64,000 nucleotides of DNA, taken from Onthophagus taurus (Eukaryota; Arthropoda; Insecta; Coleoptera; Scarabaeidae). A program made the translations under genes and the position numbers. The stretch's first letter is position 1, and every line of letters begins with the position of its first letter. Where the stretch lies: positions 21,953,001 through 22,017,000 of the forward strand of contig NC_091972.1 in the NCBI RefSeq assembly GCF_036711975.1. The letters are read 5' to 3'. Of the stretch, positions 12,229-23,723 are shown piece by piece. Below the pieces are notes generated by a model. That model saw nothing but the letters and a program-made list of their open reading frames with translations, was not told the DNA's origin and searched no databases.

Positions 12229-14879
12229 TATTGTTGGTGTAAATCACGTAGAACGCAGTCTAATAGAGCAGTAAATGGGCGTACCTCGTAGCTTTATGAT
12301 TCCGTAATTTGCGGAAAGAATTACAGAAGCGCGCGGCTTTGAATAAATAAAAGTATGGAATTTTAATATCGACTAAACGCACAACGTAACATTAAAATCG
12401 AATTACGCCAGATTTATGAGCCAATAAAGTGTTAGTTATTTGAGGCTACTACCCCCGGGAATTATACGCTTGAGGGAGTATTATTGGTCTTATCAAGTCG
12501 AACTCGACTGACCGAATCACGAAATTTGTTCGAGGAAAAAATCGCCGAAAACCTATCCTACAATTCAAACAAAACCCCGTCGAATGATTACGTGTGGGTG
12601 TGTTGGATTTCGAGGTCCCTATTCACAAATGATAAATGTAACCATTGACAGCCGAATCCAATTACTAGATTAATTGCTTCTCATATTTCAATCTAATTAA
12701 GATAAAATCGCGATCGCCTGCTTTCCTGGTATTCCTAAATAGAGTTTATGCCTTAAATGAAACTGGGTCGCCAAAAGCAACGGTAATTCGGGTTAAAGGC
12801 GAGAGCACAACACCTAATTGGATAACGTTTGTGGGGTTTGGTGTAAAATATTCGTAATTTAAGATTTACCACTTGATTTATACTTAATAAGATTTATGAA
12901 TTTTATGAAAATTATATTGCGATAAAGTTGTAAATTTTAAAGAGAATATCATTTAACTTTTCTTAAACCAATTATCATGATACGTCCGTCAACATGGTAA
13001 AATTTGCTAGATTGCGTTCTACATTCATATGCAACAATTCATGTATAACTGACTGCGTATTCTCTAACGAACTCGAATATTCAATGAAGAGAATATTCAT
13101 TATTCCATATTGTGGTGCATGGTTGAGTTGAATATAAACATTTAAATAGCCTTCTCGGTACCCGTGGACGGAATTTACACGCAACTATTACATTCCTAGA
13201 TGACGCGATAATTTCGTTCATATATTAAGTGATTATTCATCTAATTTATACATAATCTGTACATAATGTAATTAACCCAGCTACTAGAAGTAAATTTTTC
13301 TATGTCAAGGAAGAAAAACTGTAACGAGTTTATTAACGGGTTTCGTCAAGAACTTTTAAGCCTCCGTTAACGCCGATCGGTAATTACACACTTCAGACGC
13401 TCCCTATTTACATATAGGAGCCTGCTCGAACTCTACTAAACTCAAACCGCATATTAGTAGCGTCAAGAGTACCTTCTTAGACAGCATCGATATTATCTTT
13501 CGGTTCTAAAATATCATGCTGTTACTAACTACTTATACCGAGTTACTCCAGCAGCTGCTAACATGTAATAAATTAGACCCGAACTTCTTTCAAACCGGTT
13601 CGTAAAGATGGTAAAATATAAAAGTTACCGATAAATGATGAACAGAAATCACGACATCCGCTCTGCGGCTTCGTAATGGTAAAATTACTGACCACTTTCT
13701 TACTGACAACTGTTTATTGACTTAGATTGCTTTTTCGTGACACACGCATGTTAAGAACGTAAAGGATACCGACTGGTTGGAATTGTTTGAAAGGATTGTG
13801 GTTGCATTTTTAATGACCACATAACTATGTTCAGAAAGAACAGTAATTTTCTAGGAGATGTTAATAACTCACACATTTCAACGACGTTAAAAACAACTTA
13901 CATCTAAACAAATTTATTTTTTATACACCAAGTCTATTTACGTTGCAAATTGAAAAGTAAAGTTATAAAATTAAATTTAAAGTTACTTTTCTCACGTTTA
14001 ACTTTATTTTTCTTGACAGTTTATATTTAAATTCAATTCAAATTTAATTTAGCAACGTATTAAAAACTCTCCAACTTTTTTTATTATGTACATGTGAATA
14101 AATTATACTTCTAATACATTCCCAGATGATCAGAGAAAAATCAGTCATCATCCTTCTACCTGTAGTCAAACGAAATGATCAACGAAACGTGGTCATGAAC
14201 AGGATAAGATCTAGTGGACAATCTGCTGAATAGATAGTTTTGGAGATCCGCAGTCACACTGAGACAATGGAAGCCGTCTCCATTTCTGGAGGTTATCTCC
14301 ACAGGCTCCATGTCCCGTATGTATGTCTGATGAGCCCTTCCATAGGTGGCGGGAACGTCCAAATCCTTTCGATTCTTTTTTGGGGATGATCTCTTAGTTT
14401 ATTTCTGGTGATGCTTTGGCTTTCCAGTCTTTTTCCCAATCAGAGTTGATGTTGTAGTTATAAAACCAGTTCCTCTGCAAGATTTAATGGAGGATATCGA
14501 GATCTGAGGCGATTCACATAATTTTGATTGACTGTTCGCATCATTTGTTATAGCTTGTCTTGTTTCAGCCGGGTATGTTATTATGGGTCTTATTGGGAGA
14601 ACAATATTTAAATGGCGACGTGTACGTAACTCGTGTGAGGATCGGGCCGATAAGGTTAATTTTTCAATAGTAATTGTGTTTGAAAATAGTGTATGTGACA
14701 TTCAAGCTCTTCCTCTAACCTTTTTCTACTGGGTTGCGGTTATTTGATTAACTCTTTATTAACATTTATCGCGAGTGATACAAATTTTTTTTCGTTATCT
14801 TCACGTTTTCTTGAGCGGTGATTGAATTTTCGACCCGGTAACCTTGACCGGACTGGTTGTGATCTAAATAAATAAAATA
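12229..14879. other. Unique non-coding DNA, possible regulatory block
   Basis: 12240-13850 is more balanced in base content than the flanks and rich in TAATTA/ATTAAT cores, and no exon is evident. At 14156-14701 several minus-strand frames are open but match nothing I recognise. They lie just upstream of a LINE ORF1 relic and may be its 5' untranslated part. Confidence 0.4.
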
Positions 14880-15591
14880 AAATCATAACCGATAAGATCA
14901 GCGGCGACGTCGGGGTTGTTGTTAAATCGCTGGAAACTAGATTCGCGCAAATAATGGCAATGTTTGAGACGAAGTTAAATGCAGCTTTAAAAGGAAAAGC
15001 TGGTGACACTCCGCTTATTACCCTGGAACACCTGGTTAAGGAATATTATGAATTTAAAGACCATATTGTTGGGTGTTTGAACAATATTAAATCTCTAACT
15101 GATGGATTGGAAGTACGCGTGGACGACTTGGAAAAGTATTCTCGCCGAAACTGCTTATTTATACATGGCATAGGTGAGAAGGAAGCTTTGAGCTATATCT
15201 TAAGGTACCCGGTTTCACTTTCCGAAACCCGATTGGTCTAAAGAAGAAAAAAATTGGATCCTCTGCAACACCTAGACCCATCATAATCAAACTGATTTCT
15301 TATGTGGATCGCAAAATTATATGGTCTAACAAGAAACTGTTGAAAGGTACGAAGTTTTTAATAACTGAGTTACTGACCAAGAGAAGAATGAAGTTGTACG
15401 CTGCCATGAGGAGTATTGTGGGTCCAAGGAATGTCTGGACTGCTGATAGGCGTATATTTGTGAGATCTCCAAATAATGAGATTAAGAGAATTAACGAATT
15501 CAATGATCTACCTAAGAGCTCTGTGGAATCAGCTAAGACGGAACAAAATCATTACGAGAGAAGAACTCGTCGGCAAGTTAACAAACCATAA
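14880..15591 (+). pseudogene. LINE ORF1 relic (L1/CR1-type coiled-coil RNA-binding protein)
   Basis: The first open piece (to about 15241) has the heptad-like stretch ITLEHLVKEYYEFKDHIVG followed by VRVDDLEKYSRRNCLFIHGI. This 'LE.YSRRNCL.IHG' signature marks the coiled-coil to RRM-like transition of ORF1p in CR1/L1-like elements (transposase_22 type). A frameshift at about 15240-15290 breaks it. The second piece (15270-15591) continues with RPIIIKLISYVDRKIIWSNK, KGTKFLITELLTKRRMKLY and NVWTADRRIFVR, the C-terminal part of the same family. An intact protein would bind the LINE RNA as a chaperone. No ORF2 follows. Confidence 0.7.
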
Positions 15592-16237
15592 ATTATCATT
15601 ATTTGTTTTTGTTTTTTTAAATCATTATTTTCAAAAACGTTCTTTTTTTTAGTAAGTCGCTTCGGTTTCAAGCACTTTTTTTCTGTAACGCTTATTTTTG
15701 TTATTCCTGCGTCATTTAGCTTTCTTTAGCATAGAATCTTTTTTTGTTTTGCCGTGGCATTGCTGATAATCAATTGGGACTTATTGAGCTTTTTTTTTCT
15801 TTGTTTTTGATGAAATATTCGATGGATCTGGTTCGAGGGGGATTCAAGTTTCAAATTATAACAAGAAGTTGAACGTAAAAACTTATTTTGCTTTTCGCTT
15901 TAAAGTATTTGTTCCTCCTTACGATGTCTCTTAAGCATCCTGAGATTCGGGATGCTTTTATTGTTTATTTCCGGTCTTCAGTATATACATTTACAGAACT
16001 TGTTATATTAGCTCTCAAATATTTAAACAGGTCACTTGTTCGATTATATTCTGGTCCACGTCCACTTTGCATCATACCGAAGCTCTTTGGAGAAAGATTA
16101 AACTTTTAAATATAAATAAAAAAATCGATAACAAAGTACCTAACATTTCTCTTCCAAACGATTTAAATAGGAGTAATTATTTAATGATTATAGAAATTTA
16201 AATACAGGAATTTCCTCTTGATTTTTTATTTTTATTA
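15592..16237. other. AT-rich spacer with poly-T runs
   Basis: Long T runs (15605-15800) and a short frame at 15888-16109 with no recognised relative. This may be 3' sequence of the ORF1-bearing element. Confidence 0.35.
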
Positions 16238-16290
16238 TCAATACATTTGACGTTTCGAACTATTTCAAATAGTTCATCATCAGAAACCGC
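16238..16290 (-). ncRNA. Hammerhead ribozyme motif of Penelope-like type
   Basis: On the minus strand the order is CTGATGA (16283-16277), a perfect 8-bp stem-loop GAACTATT-TGA-AATAGTTC (16275-16257), then GAAAC and GTC (16256-16250). This is the minimal hammerhead order: CUGANGA, stem II, GAAA, very short stem III, NUH cleavage site. A short stem I can form from GGTTT before the core and AAATG after GTC. Such minimal hammerheads occur in the terminal repeats of Penelope-like retroelements. No clear Penelope reverse transcriptase is adjacent, so this is probably an element end. Confidence 0.65.
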
Positions 16291-16881
16291 TCTAAAAAAG
16301 GTTTAAATCAACGTCGACAACATTATCTCCATTACGGAAAACGTTAAAGCAAATCGAACGTACACGGGTATATATTACCACAAAAACAAAAAAGTACCTT
16401 TATCGAGTATCCTTATTAATTAATTTGTCAAATTCATCGCTCAACTGTATATTTTCCATAATTATCTCTAATTTTATGTTTCCAATCTACAAAGCAATTC
16501 TACATGCTCGTTCGGATCTAGCGATCTAACGGGATTTCTAGAAATATATTCTTTAATTGAAAAGAAATTTGTGTTGTAAAAGTAGAAGTGTGTATTTAAT
16601 AATGTCCAGGTTTTTTGTCGGTTGTCGCCGTCATGATATCACATGATATGTAACGGCCGATTCTCTTCAGTTCGTTGGTAGCCCCTTGCTTAGTTTTAAC
16701 TTGTGCGTACTTGTATATGAAATAGGTGTGCAAATAGTTATCAAAGGTAAGTTCCATAGTTAATTAATACTCATTTATTTGTGCAAGTATTGATATTATA
16801 CAGATTTAAAATTACAAACGTGCAATACGTGTATAAAATGTGCATTACTTTTTTTAAATAAATAGAATACTTTTAAAGAAA
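16291..16881. other. Spacer with possible 5' UTR exon of the next gene
   Basis: The minus strand between 16300 and 16570 may hold further Penelope-like sequence but I cannot identify it. On the plus strand AAAG|GTAAGTT at about 16746-16752 is a good splice donor upstream of the gene starting at 16882, so a non-coding first exon may end there. Confidence 0.35.
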
Positions 16882-18022
16882 ATGGAGGTAAACCTAATGC
16901 AGGGTTCGATAACAGTTTCAAGTTTACTAATTGAATGGGATCTTGCTGAATTAATTGAAGACTTTCAAGGTATCAAACAAGGTCCGTTGAGTGATAGTTT
17001 CTATGGTAATTAAATATTTCTCGCCCTCATTACGTCATAATTCTTCTTACATGATCTCATCAACAACCACAAAAAAAATCATTACAACATTTTTCATTAC
17101 TTATTTATTAATTAATAATAATTAGAAGATACCAGCGCCGCGGTGAATTTTTTTCTCGTTAATTTATTAAATTTTTACATTTTCGTCTGAATCTGCAGTA
17201 CGTTTTTATTACATATATTAGTATTACTAGATTTAATTTTTGTTTTCAACAGACTACTTATTACACGCACAGAAACAACAAACGGAAACCTTCAGGCAAA
17301 CCATACGACAGATACTACAATTTAAAATTCCAAAGATGAAAACTCAACCAAACAAGTAATCAATCTGAATCAAAAGAGAGCGTACAATCTCTTTTTCTAG
17401 AAGGTAATGCTCGAGATCATAAAAGCATTTTTTTAAGTGTATCTTCTCTCGTTTCTTGTAAACATAGGAGACTACATAGGGTTTCTTACAGTAAATTGTG
17501 ATCCCTCCGTGTGAGACATAACTAAAGATTATTGGAAGCAGACTTCAGAATACAAACTCTCGAAGTCTTTTCGAAGTTCTACAGAGACTTTGTCGGATTT
17601 ATTAAAACTATAGCCTAGACATAATGACGCTAATGGTTACGAATTTGTATGTTATTATTTTTCAAAATATTTATTTTATTTTGTAATTAAATTTTCTTTT
17701 CTAGGTTCATATTGATTTTTCAACTTTATTTCCGGATAAACCCATTAATAATTTAATACCCGCATTTTCTGAATTTACAACAAAAATTGTTGAAATATAC
17801 AAATCCGATATAAAAGATAAACATAGTAAGGAATTATTTAAAAGCTTACAGCAAGGCAAAATCTCAAAAGGTAAGATTGAAATAATTATTTGTACAACTC
17901 TTGTGGATGTTCGTTTTTTAGAATCCAAAGACTGTTATATTATTTTGCTACTACACGCTATATTACAACCGCAAAGATTATCTCGAAACTATAAATCAAC
18001 TATTGTTGACTTTCAAGACTAA
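16882..18022 (+). CDS. Spliced insect gene of unknown function, partly decayed
   Basis: The proposed start ATG 16882 gives about 29 residues including SLLIEWDLAELIEDFQ, which resembles the first helices of a SAM domain. Donors are possible at 16970 or 17005. Middle exons near 17270-17405 and 17540-17646 contain stops in the expected frame. The end is much better kept: GYEF at 17635-17646, a 58-bp intron (17647-17704, GTATGT...TTCTTTTCTAG), exon 17705-17870 (VHIDFSTLFPDKPINNLIPA and on), a 51-bp intron (17871-17921, GTAAGA...TTTTTTAG), then exon 17922-18022 (ESKDCYIILLLHAILQPQ, ending FQD-stop). Phases fit exactly. It resembles large families of uncharacterised insect proteins with an N-terminal SAM-like domain and an LLxLHxxLxP motif. 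I cannot name a function. It is probably a recent pseudogene. Confidence 0.5.
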
Positions 18023-18060
18023 TTATTCAAATTAATTACTTAACTTTTAATTATGTTTTT

Positions 18061-18420
18061 AACTTTTTAATATATTAAAGTCATTTTCAACAAATCATAA
18101 CATATAGATTTTCAAAGTGCTTTTTAATTAAAAAAAAGTTCTAGAACATTTCGATTAGTTGTTAAGATAACACGGTTTCAAATTAAATCGCTTATATTAA
18201 CTTTTTAATATTTTAGTCATTTTTAAAAAATTATAACATATCGATTTTTAAGATATCGAAATGAAACTTTATCACATTATAATGCAACTTTTTAATAAAA
18301 ACAAAGTTCTAACGTTTTTCGATTAGTTGTTGCGGTAATACTGTGGTTATTATCTTTTTAATATATCGGAATCATTTTCAAAAAATCATTACACGTCGGA
18401 TTTTTAAGATACCAAAATGG
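18061..18420. repeat. Three degenerate ~145-bp tandem units
   Basis: Units begin at about 18061, 18200 and 18351, each with a CTTTTTAATAT-like start, TCATTTTYAA, then TCATAACATA or its variant and a GATTTTYAAG segment. GTTCTA...TTTTCGATTAGTTGTT closes units one and two. Small AT-rich satellite-like array. Confidence 0.55.
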
Positions 18421-20920
18421 AACATTTACAAAATTATACAGAAAAACTTGATCTCCTTCATTTTATACTCATTAATGACACATATCTGATTAATAAATAT
18501 AAGATGTTTGATGAATATTTGATTTTGATAAATATATTAATGTTGCTATTTGTTGAGTTTCTAATAATCAATTTACATAATCACAATTATTCAAAGGGAT
18601 AATTCTTCAATTTACGTCCCATTACAAAGTACAAACTAAATTCTAGAATTGGTGTTTTTGTCGAGTGATGTGTGAATTTCTATTTTCGATGTAGTTTAAT
18701 TTCAGGTAAATCGTAGAGATAAAACGTATCGCCCTCAAAGCAACTCCACGGTAGAATTGATACTGTTCCATTAGTTCGTTTATAATTTAGTTTCAACTCT
18801 AGCGGGGTGTAAATCGCCCTGCAGTTCTTCTCCCGGGAGCTGTCAGTGGCAGTTCACTTGGAATTTATCGCGCCCGAACAGTTGGACGAAAATCCGTGGT
18901 TGTTCATTGCTTTTCATTAAAACTGGCTTATCCACCATAAAGAGTGCGGCGCGGTGCAACTATGCATCATTTTTTTTTGTTTGATATGAAATTAAGTTAA
19001 GAGTCGCTCGTGCTATATTCGATCACCTCAACACGTCTTGGTTCATCAACAAAAGCGTCGACATCATTGCGTGCGATTGATGTGGTCGTCTTGAGAAGTG
19101 GAATGCTGTATCATTAAAGGGCGCGGCAGCTTCTTGTTCCTTGTATAGGTACTTCGGTACCACTCCATTGGAACTATAGGTAAAGCTGCATTTGTCTCTG
19201 TATGCGATCCGACGTGGTGTAACGACAAGTAATTGAATCGATCTGCAATTGCTGTCGGAGTGCACTCCAGTTGCACAACAATAACTATATTGTTTTCGCA
19301 CCTGCAGCGCATCGTCGGCGACAGCGCTCTGTTGGCTGTCAACACCTTCGACGCTTTACCCGTTACTTTGAAGAGGAAAAGAGAACAAAGAGATACACAC
19401 CAAGGAGGTGCGAGAAGTGGAGAGGAATAAGTGAGAGATGAATACCTGATGAAGCGTCTCCCGACGATCCCGTCGTATTTCTTTAATGTCTCTCAGCGGA
19501 ATGGAAGTTTTGACTTATTGTTGAGGTGTGATCGTGCGTACAAACCCATTGATTGGGGTTCCGATCATTTACAGTTGTTTTCGACCAACACAGCATGCAT
19601 AATGAGAAAATATTTGCATAATATATTCATAAGTAATATAAGATCGTGCGTATCTGTATTATATCTTTGTTGCTATATGTATGCAAATTCCAGTAAAAAA
19701 ATCGATATAAATTGATGAATGTTTTTCAATTATACGAATGTCACATAATTTGAAACATTCTTCATATCACGTAGAATTAATTGAATTAATTAGTGTGATA
19801 AAATTAACCTTTATGGTAAGGATCGGGAATGTAGATGGTTGTTATCCGTGCAAAAGGAAATTATGTCGTGGCAATTCCGGTTGTTCCACTTTCTCGATTT
19901 GAACTCTAAGTAAAAATAGCAATTACGCCGCCGCCTTTGATGTAATTACAATTCCGCACACGTCACGTTCGCCGCTAGTGGTGGCGGTTGCACGTCCCCG
20001 TGAAGCCTGGCAAATTGAAAAAGAGAGACCAGCGACGGCGGTGGAGCTTTTTTCACTCAAATAAATTCGCATGCCTTGCTTGGTAGCTTTAGCCACGCGA
20101 GGTCGCAATCTGTCACAATCCTCCTGTGAGAGCAATGAAAAAATTGAGGGGTGTTTCAAAGCCCTCACGTTTAACTAATTTTCAATTAACTTATGGTAAC
20201 ATTTAAAAGAGAAACTTTAAAAACATGCGAGTATAACAAAATATAAAGCAAATTTAAAACATTTCAAATTATCGCCTATTATAGAATTGAAAAATGAACT
20301 TTTCCATCGATAAGAGATGTTCGAGCTAATGGTTTATTAAACACGTAGTGCATAAATAAATAGCGTTTTAATTGGAAATGCCGTTTCAATCGATATAGAC
20401 CAAATCCCGATAATGGATTCAATGTAGTGATTGTTTAGACAATATTTTCATCAATCTCAACGTCCGCATCGTTTTGATCTGTGACTGCTGTGGGTTGACC
20501 GTCCGCTCGAAATTCGCAATTTAAAAACAAGGTAGCATAAATTACCGTGTTTGTTTCCAATTAACATTTATACAGTCCCGACTAATTTATGGTGTTTGGG
20601 CAATTAGAGCGAACAACGTCTCCTTTCAATTGAAAATTTTGAATTCTGTCCATCAAATCGGGTGAACGAAAAACAAAAAAAAAATGAAACAAAATGGAAA
20701 ACAAAACACGGTTATATATGAATTCGAGCCGGACCACGTCTGTTTCGGATTAAAATAAACGGCCCTGGGTAAAATAGAAAATTCCTTTGTCATCGTGCGC
20801 AATTAAGCGAGATTTATCGAAAGCGCGTTTGCTGTAATGGTTTCCGGCATTTTAACACGTCGGATCTCATCCGCCATCGTGTATAGCCCTGTTGGAATCG
20901 AATGCTGCGGTACACACGGT
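18421..20920. other. GC-richer unique DNA, possible regulatory region
   Basis: 18700-20170 and 20330-20920 have higher GC, few simple repeats and scattered TAAT and CGCGCC-like motifs. The plus frame 19233-19715 is open apart from one stop at 19428-19430, but the opposite strand is also open (19023-19345) and no domain is visible. I do not call a gene here. Confidence 0.35.
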
Positions 20921-20928
20921 TGACGTCA
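20921..20928. promoter_or_regulatory. Perfect CRE palindrome TGACGTCA
   Basis: An exact 8-bp cAMP-response/ATF-CREB site lies within a GC-richer non-coding block. A single site can occur by chance, and no promoter is recognised next to it. Confidence 0.3.
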
Positions 20929-22179
20929 GTTTAAGGTACGTTTTCAATGAAATACATCGACCATAAACCGTCATTTAACTTCAACCAGAAGCCTTTTGGT
21001 ATGTTTGTAACAAATCGTGCAATTTTAACCAAAAATCCATTTTGATAAGAAATAATAAGTGCAATTTTATTTTTTTTTTATTAAGATAACATTAATTTCA
21101 ATCATTTAGTTAATTTACAACTGTTTACTGATGCCTTATATTCTTATATTATAAAAGCATTAACACACAAACTGCAAAACTCAAAATGAACGACAAATGC
21201 AAATTATCTTATTTAATTGAAACTCCAATTTATTATTATTTTTTGAAAATGAGTGAAAATACTTGCTTAACCACAAAAATGAATAAGTCTCTTACGATGT
21301 TAGAAAATTCATATCACAAAAATTTTGATATTACTATTATTATATACTCTATTACTTTGTTTTCCAGAGCAAGTTTGCATCTAATAGGCTCTTTAGGTAC
21401 AAAGGAGGTTTTGGTTTCTGTGGTGGATCCTTGTTAGTTGAAGGTTTTCTACACATAATGATTGTAGGAGCCACTGTAAAACCATCCCTATATCAGACAA
21501 TTTTGATTTTGCCCGTTGTGAGTGATATGGCTTATTATCTTATCCACTTAAAGAATCTCCTTGTCGGATTCCGGTTGGCGTTTGTACTTCCCCTGTTAGT
21601 CTTTGATCAACTATGTGTTCGCTCGAAAAAGTTCGGAAACAAAATAAAAGATACCGATTCAAAAAAAAGGTTATTAAAAGGAAAAGATAACGAATAAATG
21701 TTAAAAATAAAGCCTTACTTTATTGTCCTTCCTCCCCATAGTGGTTTCAACACGATATATTACAATTTTATATACTTTATAAATAACTTTACAATAACAA
21801 TCTCGGTTGTACGTTAATTTAAAGGTTAATTTTAAAGGGATCGTTTGGTCGCCCGTATATAGCAATTTGCATGGAATGTTTTGTAAAGATTACTTGATTA
21901 TTACTAACTTGATATCAAAGAAATTGGTGTCATTAGAAACCTTGAACCTTTGTGCGAGGGGTATCTACGAGGGCAAATTTTCGAAATTTTAATTACCCGA
22001 CTCATAATTGCGAGTTATAATAATGATTAGGACCAGATAAAAAGTCGAAATCAAGTCCCGGGGTGGTTCGAGTCGAGCCGTATTACTCTTAATTCTTTGG
22101 CTAAGAGCCCGCGCTTGCGCAGCTAACTATGTACGTGAGTGGTTGTATTGTGGTTTGGTTGTTTTGTGATATCTATTAT
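20929..22179. other. Non-coding, nothing recognised
   Basis: Frames at 21186-21697 are open but AT-biased and match no family. 22000-22140 is GC-richer. Confidence 0.4.
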
Positions 22180-22295
22180 GGTTTTCGGCACATGATTTTT
22201 TTTAGGATATCAACTACCTTGTTTAATCTTACCCGGTCAAAGGCCTTAATGAGACCCACGATGCACATAAATGCGGGTTTAATTTTTTAAGTTAG
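22180..22295 (-). pseudogene. LINE reverse-transcriptase scrap (motif A)
   Basis: Minus-strand translation gives AFMCIVGLIKAFDRVRLNKV followed by VDILKKI. This is the RT motif A region (xDLxKAFDxV), with the first catalytic aspartate of the family apparently lost (DL to GL). Only about 38 codons remain. Confidence 0.6.
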
Positions 22296-22314
22296 TCGAG
22301 CTTGATATAGTGCT

Positions 22315-22870
22315 TTTGTTGTTGAGTAAATTATTGGCGTTCGACTCCGTCGAGATATGGCCAATACTAGAACAAATAGACAAGACGAGAATCGACTCAC
22401 GATGCTCTAACCTTCCCCAACATATTTACACCAATGTAACACTACGGGTCAAACTCAATGAGAACATGCTGACGGAGAAGGTAACTAAATAGTAGTAGGT
22501 AAATAAATGCAGGTCATCGAAATAACAAGAAGGATTAGGTTGACATAGGTAGCATTTGGGTATTAACCGAAAACGGAAAATGATCGAATCCTGTGTACTA
22601 CCAGTAATAACATATACTCTAAAAACCACAGCCCTCGCGAAAGAAAGAGCCAATAGGCTAAGGATAAACACAAAGAAGATCAATGGAGAGGGCAATGCTG
22701 GGGAATAGTCTCAGAGAGAGAGTGCGCATTTTGAGATCCGATGGCCCACTAAAATTACAGACGTAGTGGCTAGATGTAGGATTACTGGCACGGTGTAGCA
22801 AAATAACAGCATCAGATAGCGAAAATAAATCATTCAGTGGAGACATTAACGGAAATGGCTGGATGACACC
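22315..22870 (+). pseudogene. RTE-like LINE fragment, RT motif A to C-terminus
   Basis: The plus strand begins with LAFDSVEIWPILEQIDKTRI, the motif A helix of RTE-type reverse transcriptases, then HIYTNVTLRVKLNENMLTEK (to 22490). The catalytic YADD region is missing. From about 22505 the C-terminal region appears in pieces (ITRRIRLT; RERAR-like; KITDVVARCRITGTV near 22750; WLDDTKKI near 22860). So the element carries an internal deletion plus frame breaks. Confidence 0.65.
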
Positions 22871-22889
22871 AAGAAGATTGAGAAGATCT

Positions 22890-23060
22890 CTTAAAAATCA
22901 AAAGTTGATAATCGCTTGAAATTGAAGATGCCGTTGGAAAAAGTTTATTTGTAGCATGAATCATAGTATTTATAAAACTATTTCATTTGATACCTGGGTC
23001 ATGAAAATCGGAATGTAAATAACAGAGTTACAGGTTGGAGCGTTTTTTGTGACACCCTGT
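22890..23060 (-). mobile_element. Truncated copy of the TGTCACA foldback MITE
   Basis: Ends with GTTTTTTGTGACACCCTGTA at 23041-23060, the reverse of the MITE end found at 26199. The arm shares 'GATTTTCATGACCCAGGTATC' style sequence with the copies at 26199 and 26907. One end only is present; it abuts the 3' end of the neighbouring LINE. Confidence 0.6.
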
Positions 23061-23069
23061 ATATATACA

Positions 23070-23540
23070 TATATATATACCTCCACATCCTCTACCCTCC
23101 TCCCCCTTTCCACACCTTCGCCTCCTCGCCCCCATCACCTCCCTCATCCATCTTTTGCCCTCGCCCCACTCTCCCAAAATCTGCTTCCTGTCCATTGCCT
23201 CCTCGCTTAGCTCACTACACCCTTTCAGCATGTGTTCCAGCGTCTCCCTATCCTCCCCACACAGTCTACATCACCTCTCCACATCGTCCGCCCAGTACCT
23301 ATTCTCCCTCTCCTCATTGCCACAGCGGAATCTGGCCACCAATTTCTTCCCCCCATCAACAAATACGTCGGCAGTTCCTCTGTCACTATTTCCCCATACC
23401 TTTCATTATATCTCCCTGCTCGTATCTGTGACCTTCTTTAATGCCTCTGTATATCCCTGTCCCTATCTCTCAGTTGTCTCCACATTTCGCCTCATTCCGC
23501 TTACTTCTCCTCTCTGCAAACACGCAATCCCATCTATACC
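23070..23540 (-). pseudogene. LINE ORF2 3' end: terminal zinc knuckle
   Basis: Minus strand. A piece reading RAGRYNERYGEIVTEELPTY, then after a frame break RYWADDVERCRLCGEDRETL followed by EHMLKGC. This C..C......H....C knuckle (RCRLCGE...EHMLKGC) sits at the very C-terminus of ORF2 in gag-bearing LINEs of the R1/I group. The reading ends near 23060 in a TATA-rich tail. The plus-strand Ser/Pro-rich frames over this interval are antisense shadows. Confidence 0.75.
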
Positions 23541-23723
23541 CTTCTGACATCTCTCCCTCAATCTTTGCCTACCCTCCTTCATCAACCCAAGTCTCCACCA
23601 TACAAATCAACTCAAATCCCTTCAAATATTCCCAGAACTGCCCTCCCTTATTCGTAATCCCCACTACATTCCAAAACATCATTTTCAACCCCTTGCTCTT
23701 CTCTGGCTTCTCCCCTCCCTCAT
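23541..23723 (-). pseudogene. LINE ORF2 5' end: start of AP-like endonuclease
   Basis: Minus strand, running straight on from ORF1 (about 23755). KMMFWNVVGITNKGGQFWEY and GFELICMVETWVDEG match the first beta strands of the apurinic-like endonuclease: the N of WNV.G and the E of ETW are the metal-binding catalytic residues and both are kept. The remainder of the endonuclease and the whole reverse transcriptase are absent. Near 23480-23540 the sequence jumps to the ORF2 C-terminal region. Confidence 0.75.

Noticed and set aside
19023..19715. Open frames on both strands
   Set aside because: Both strands are open, there is a stop in the plus frame, and no domain is visible. GC-rich non-coding DNA explains this better.
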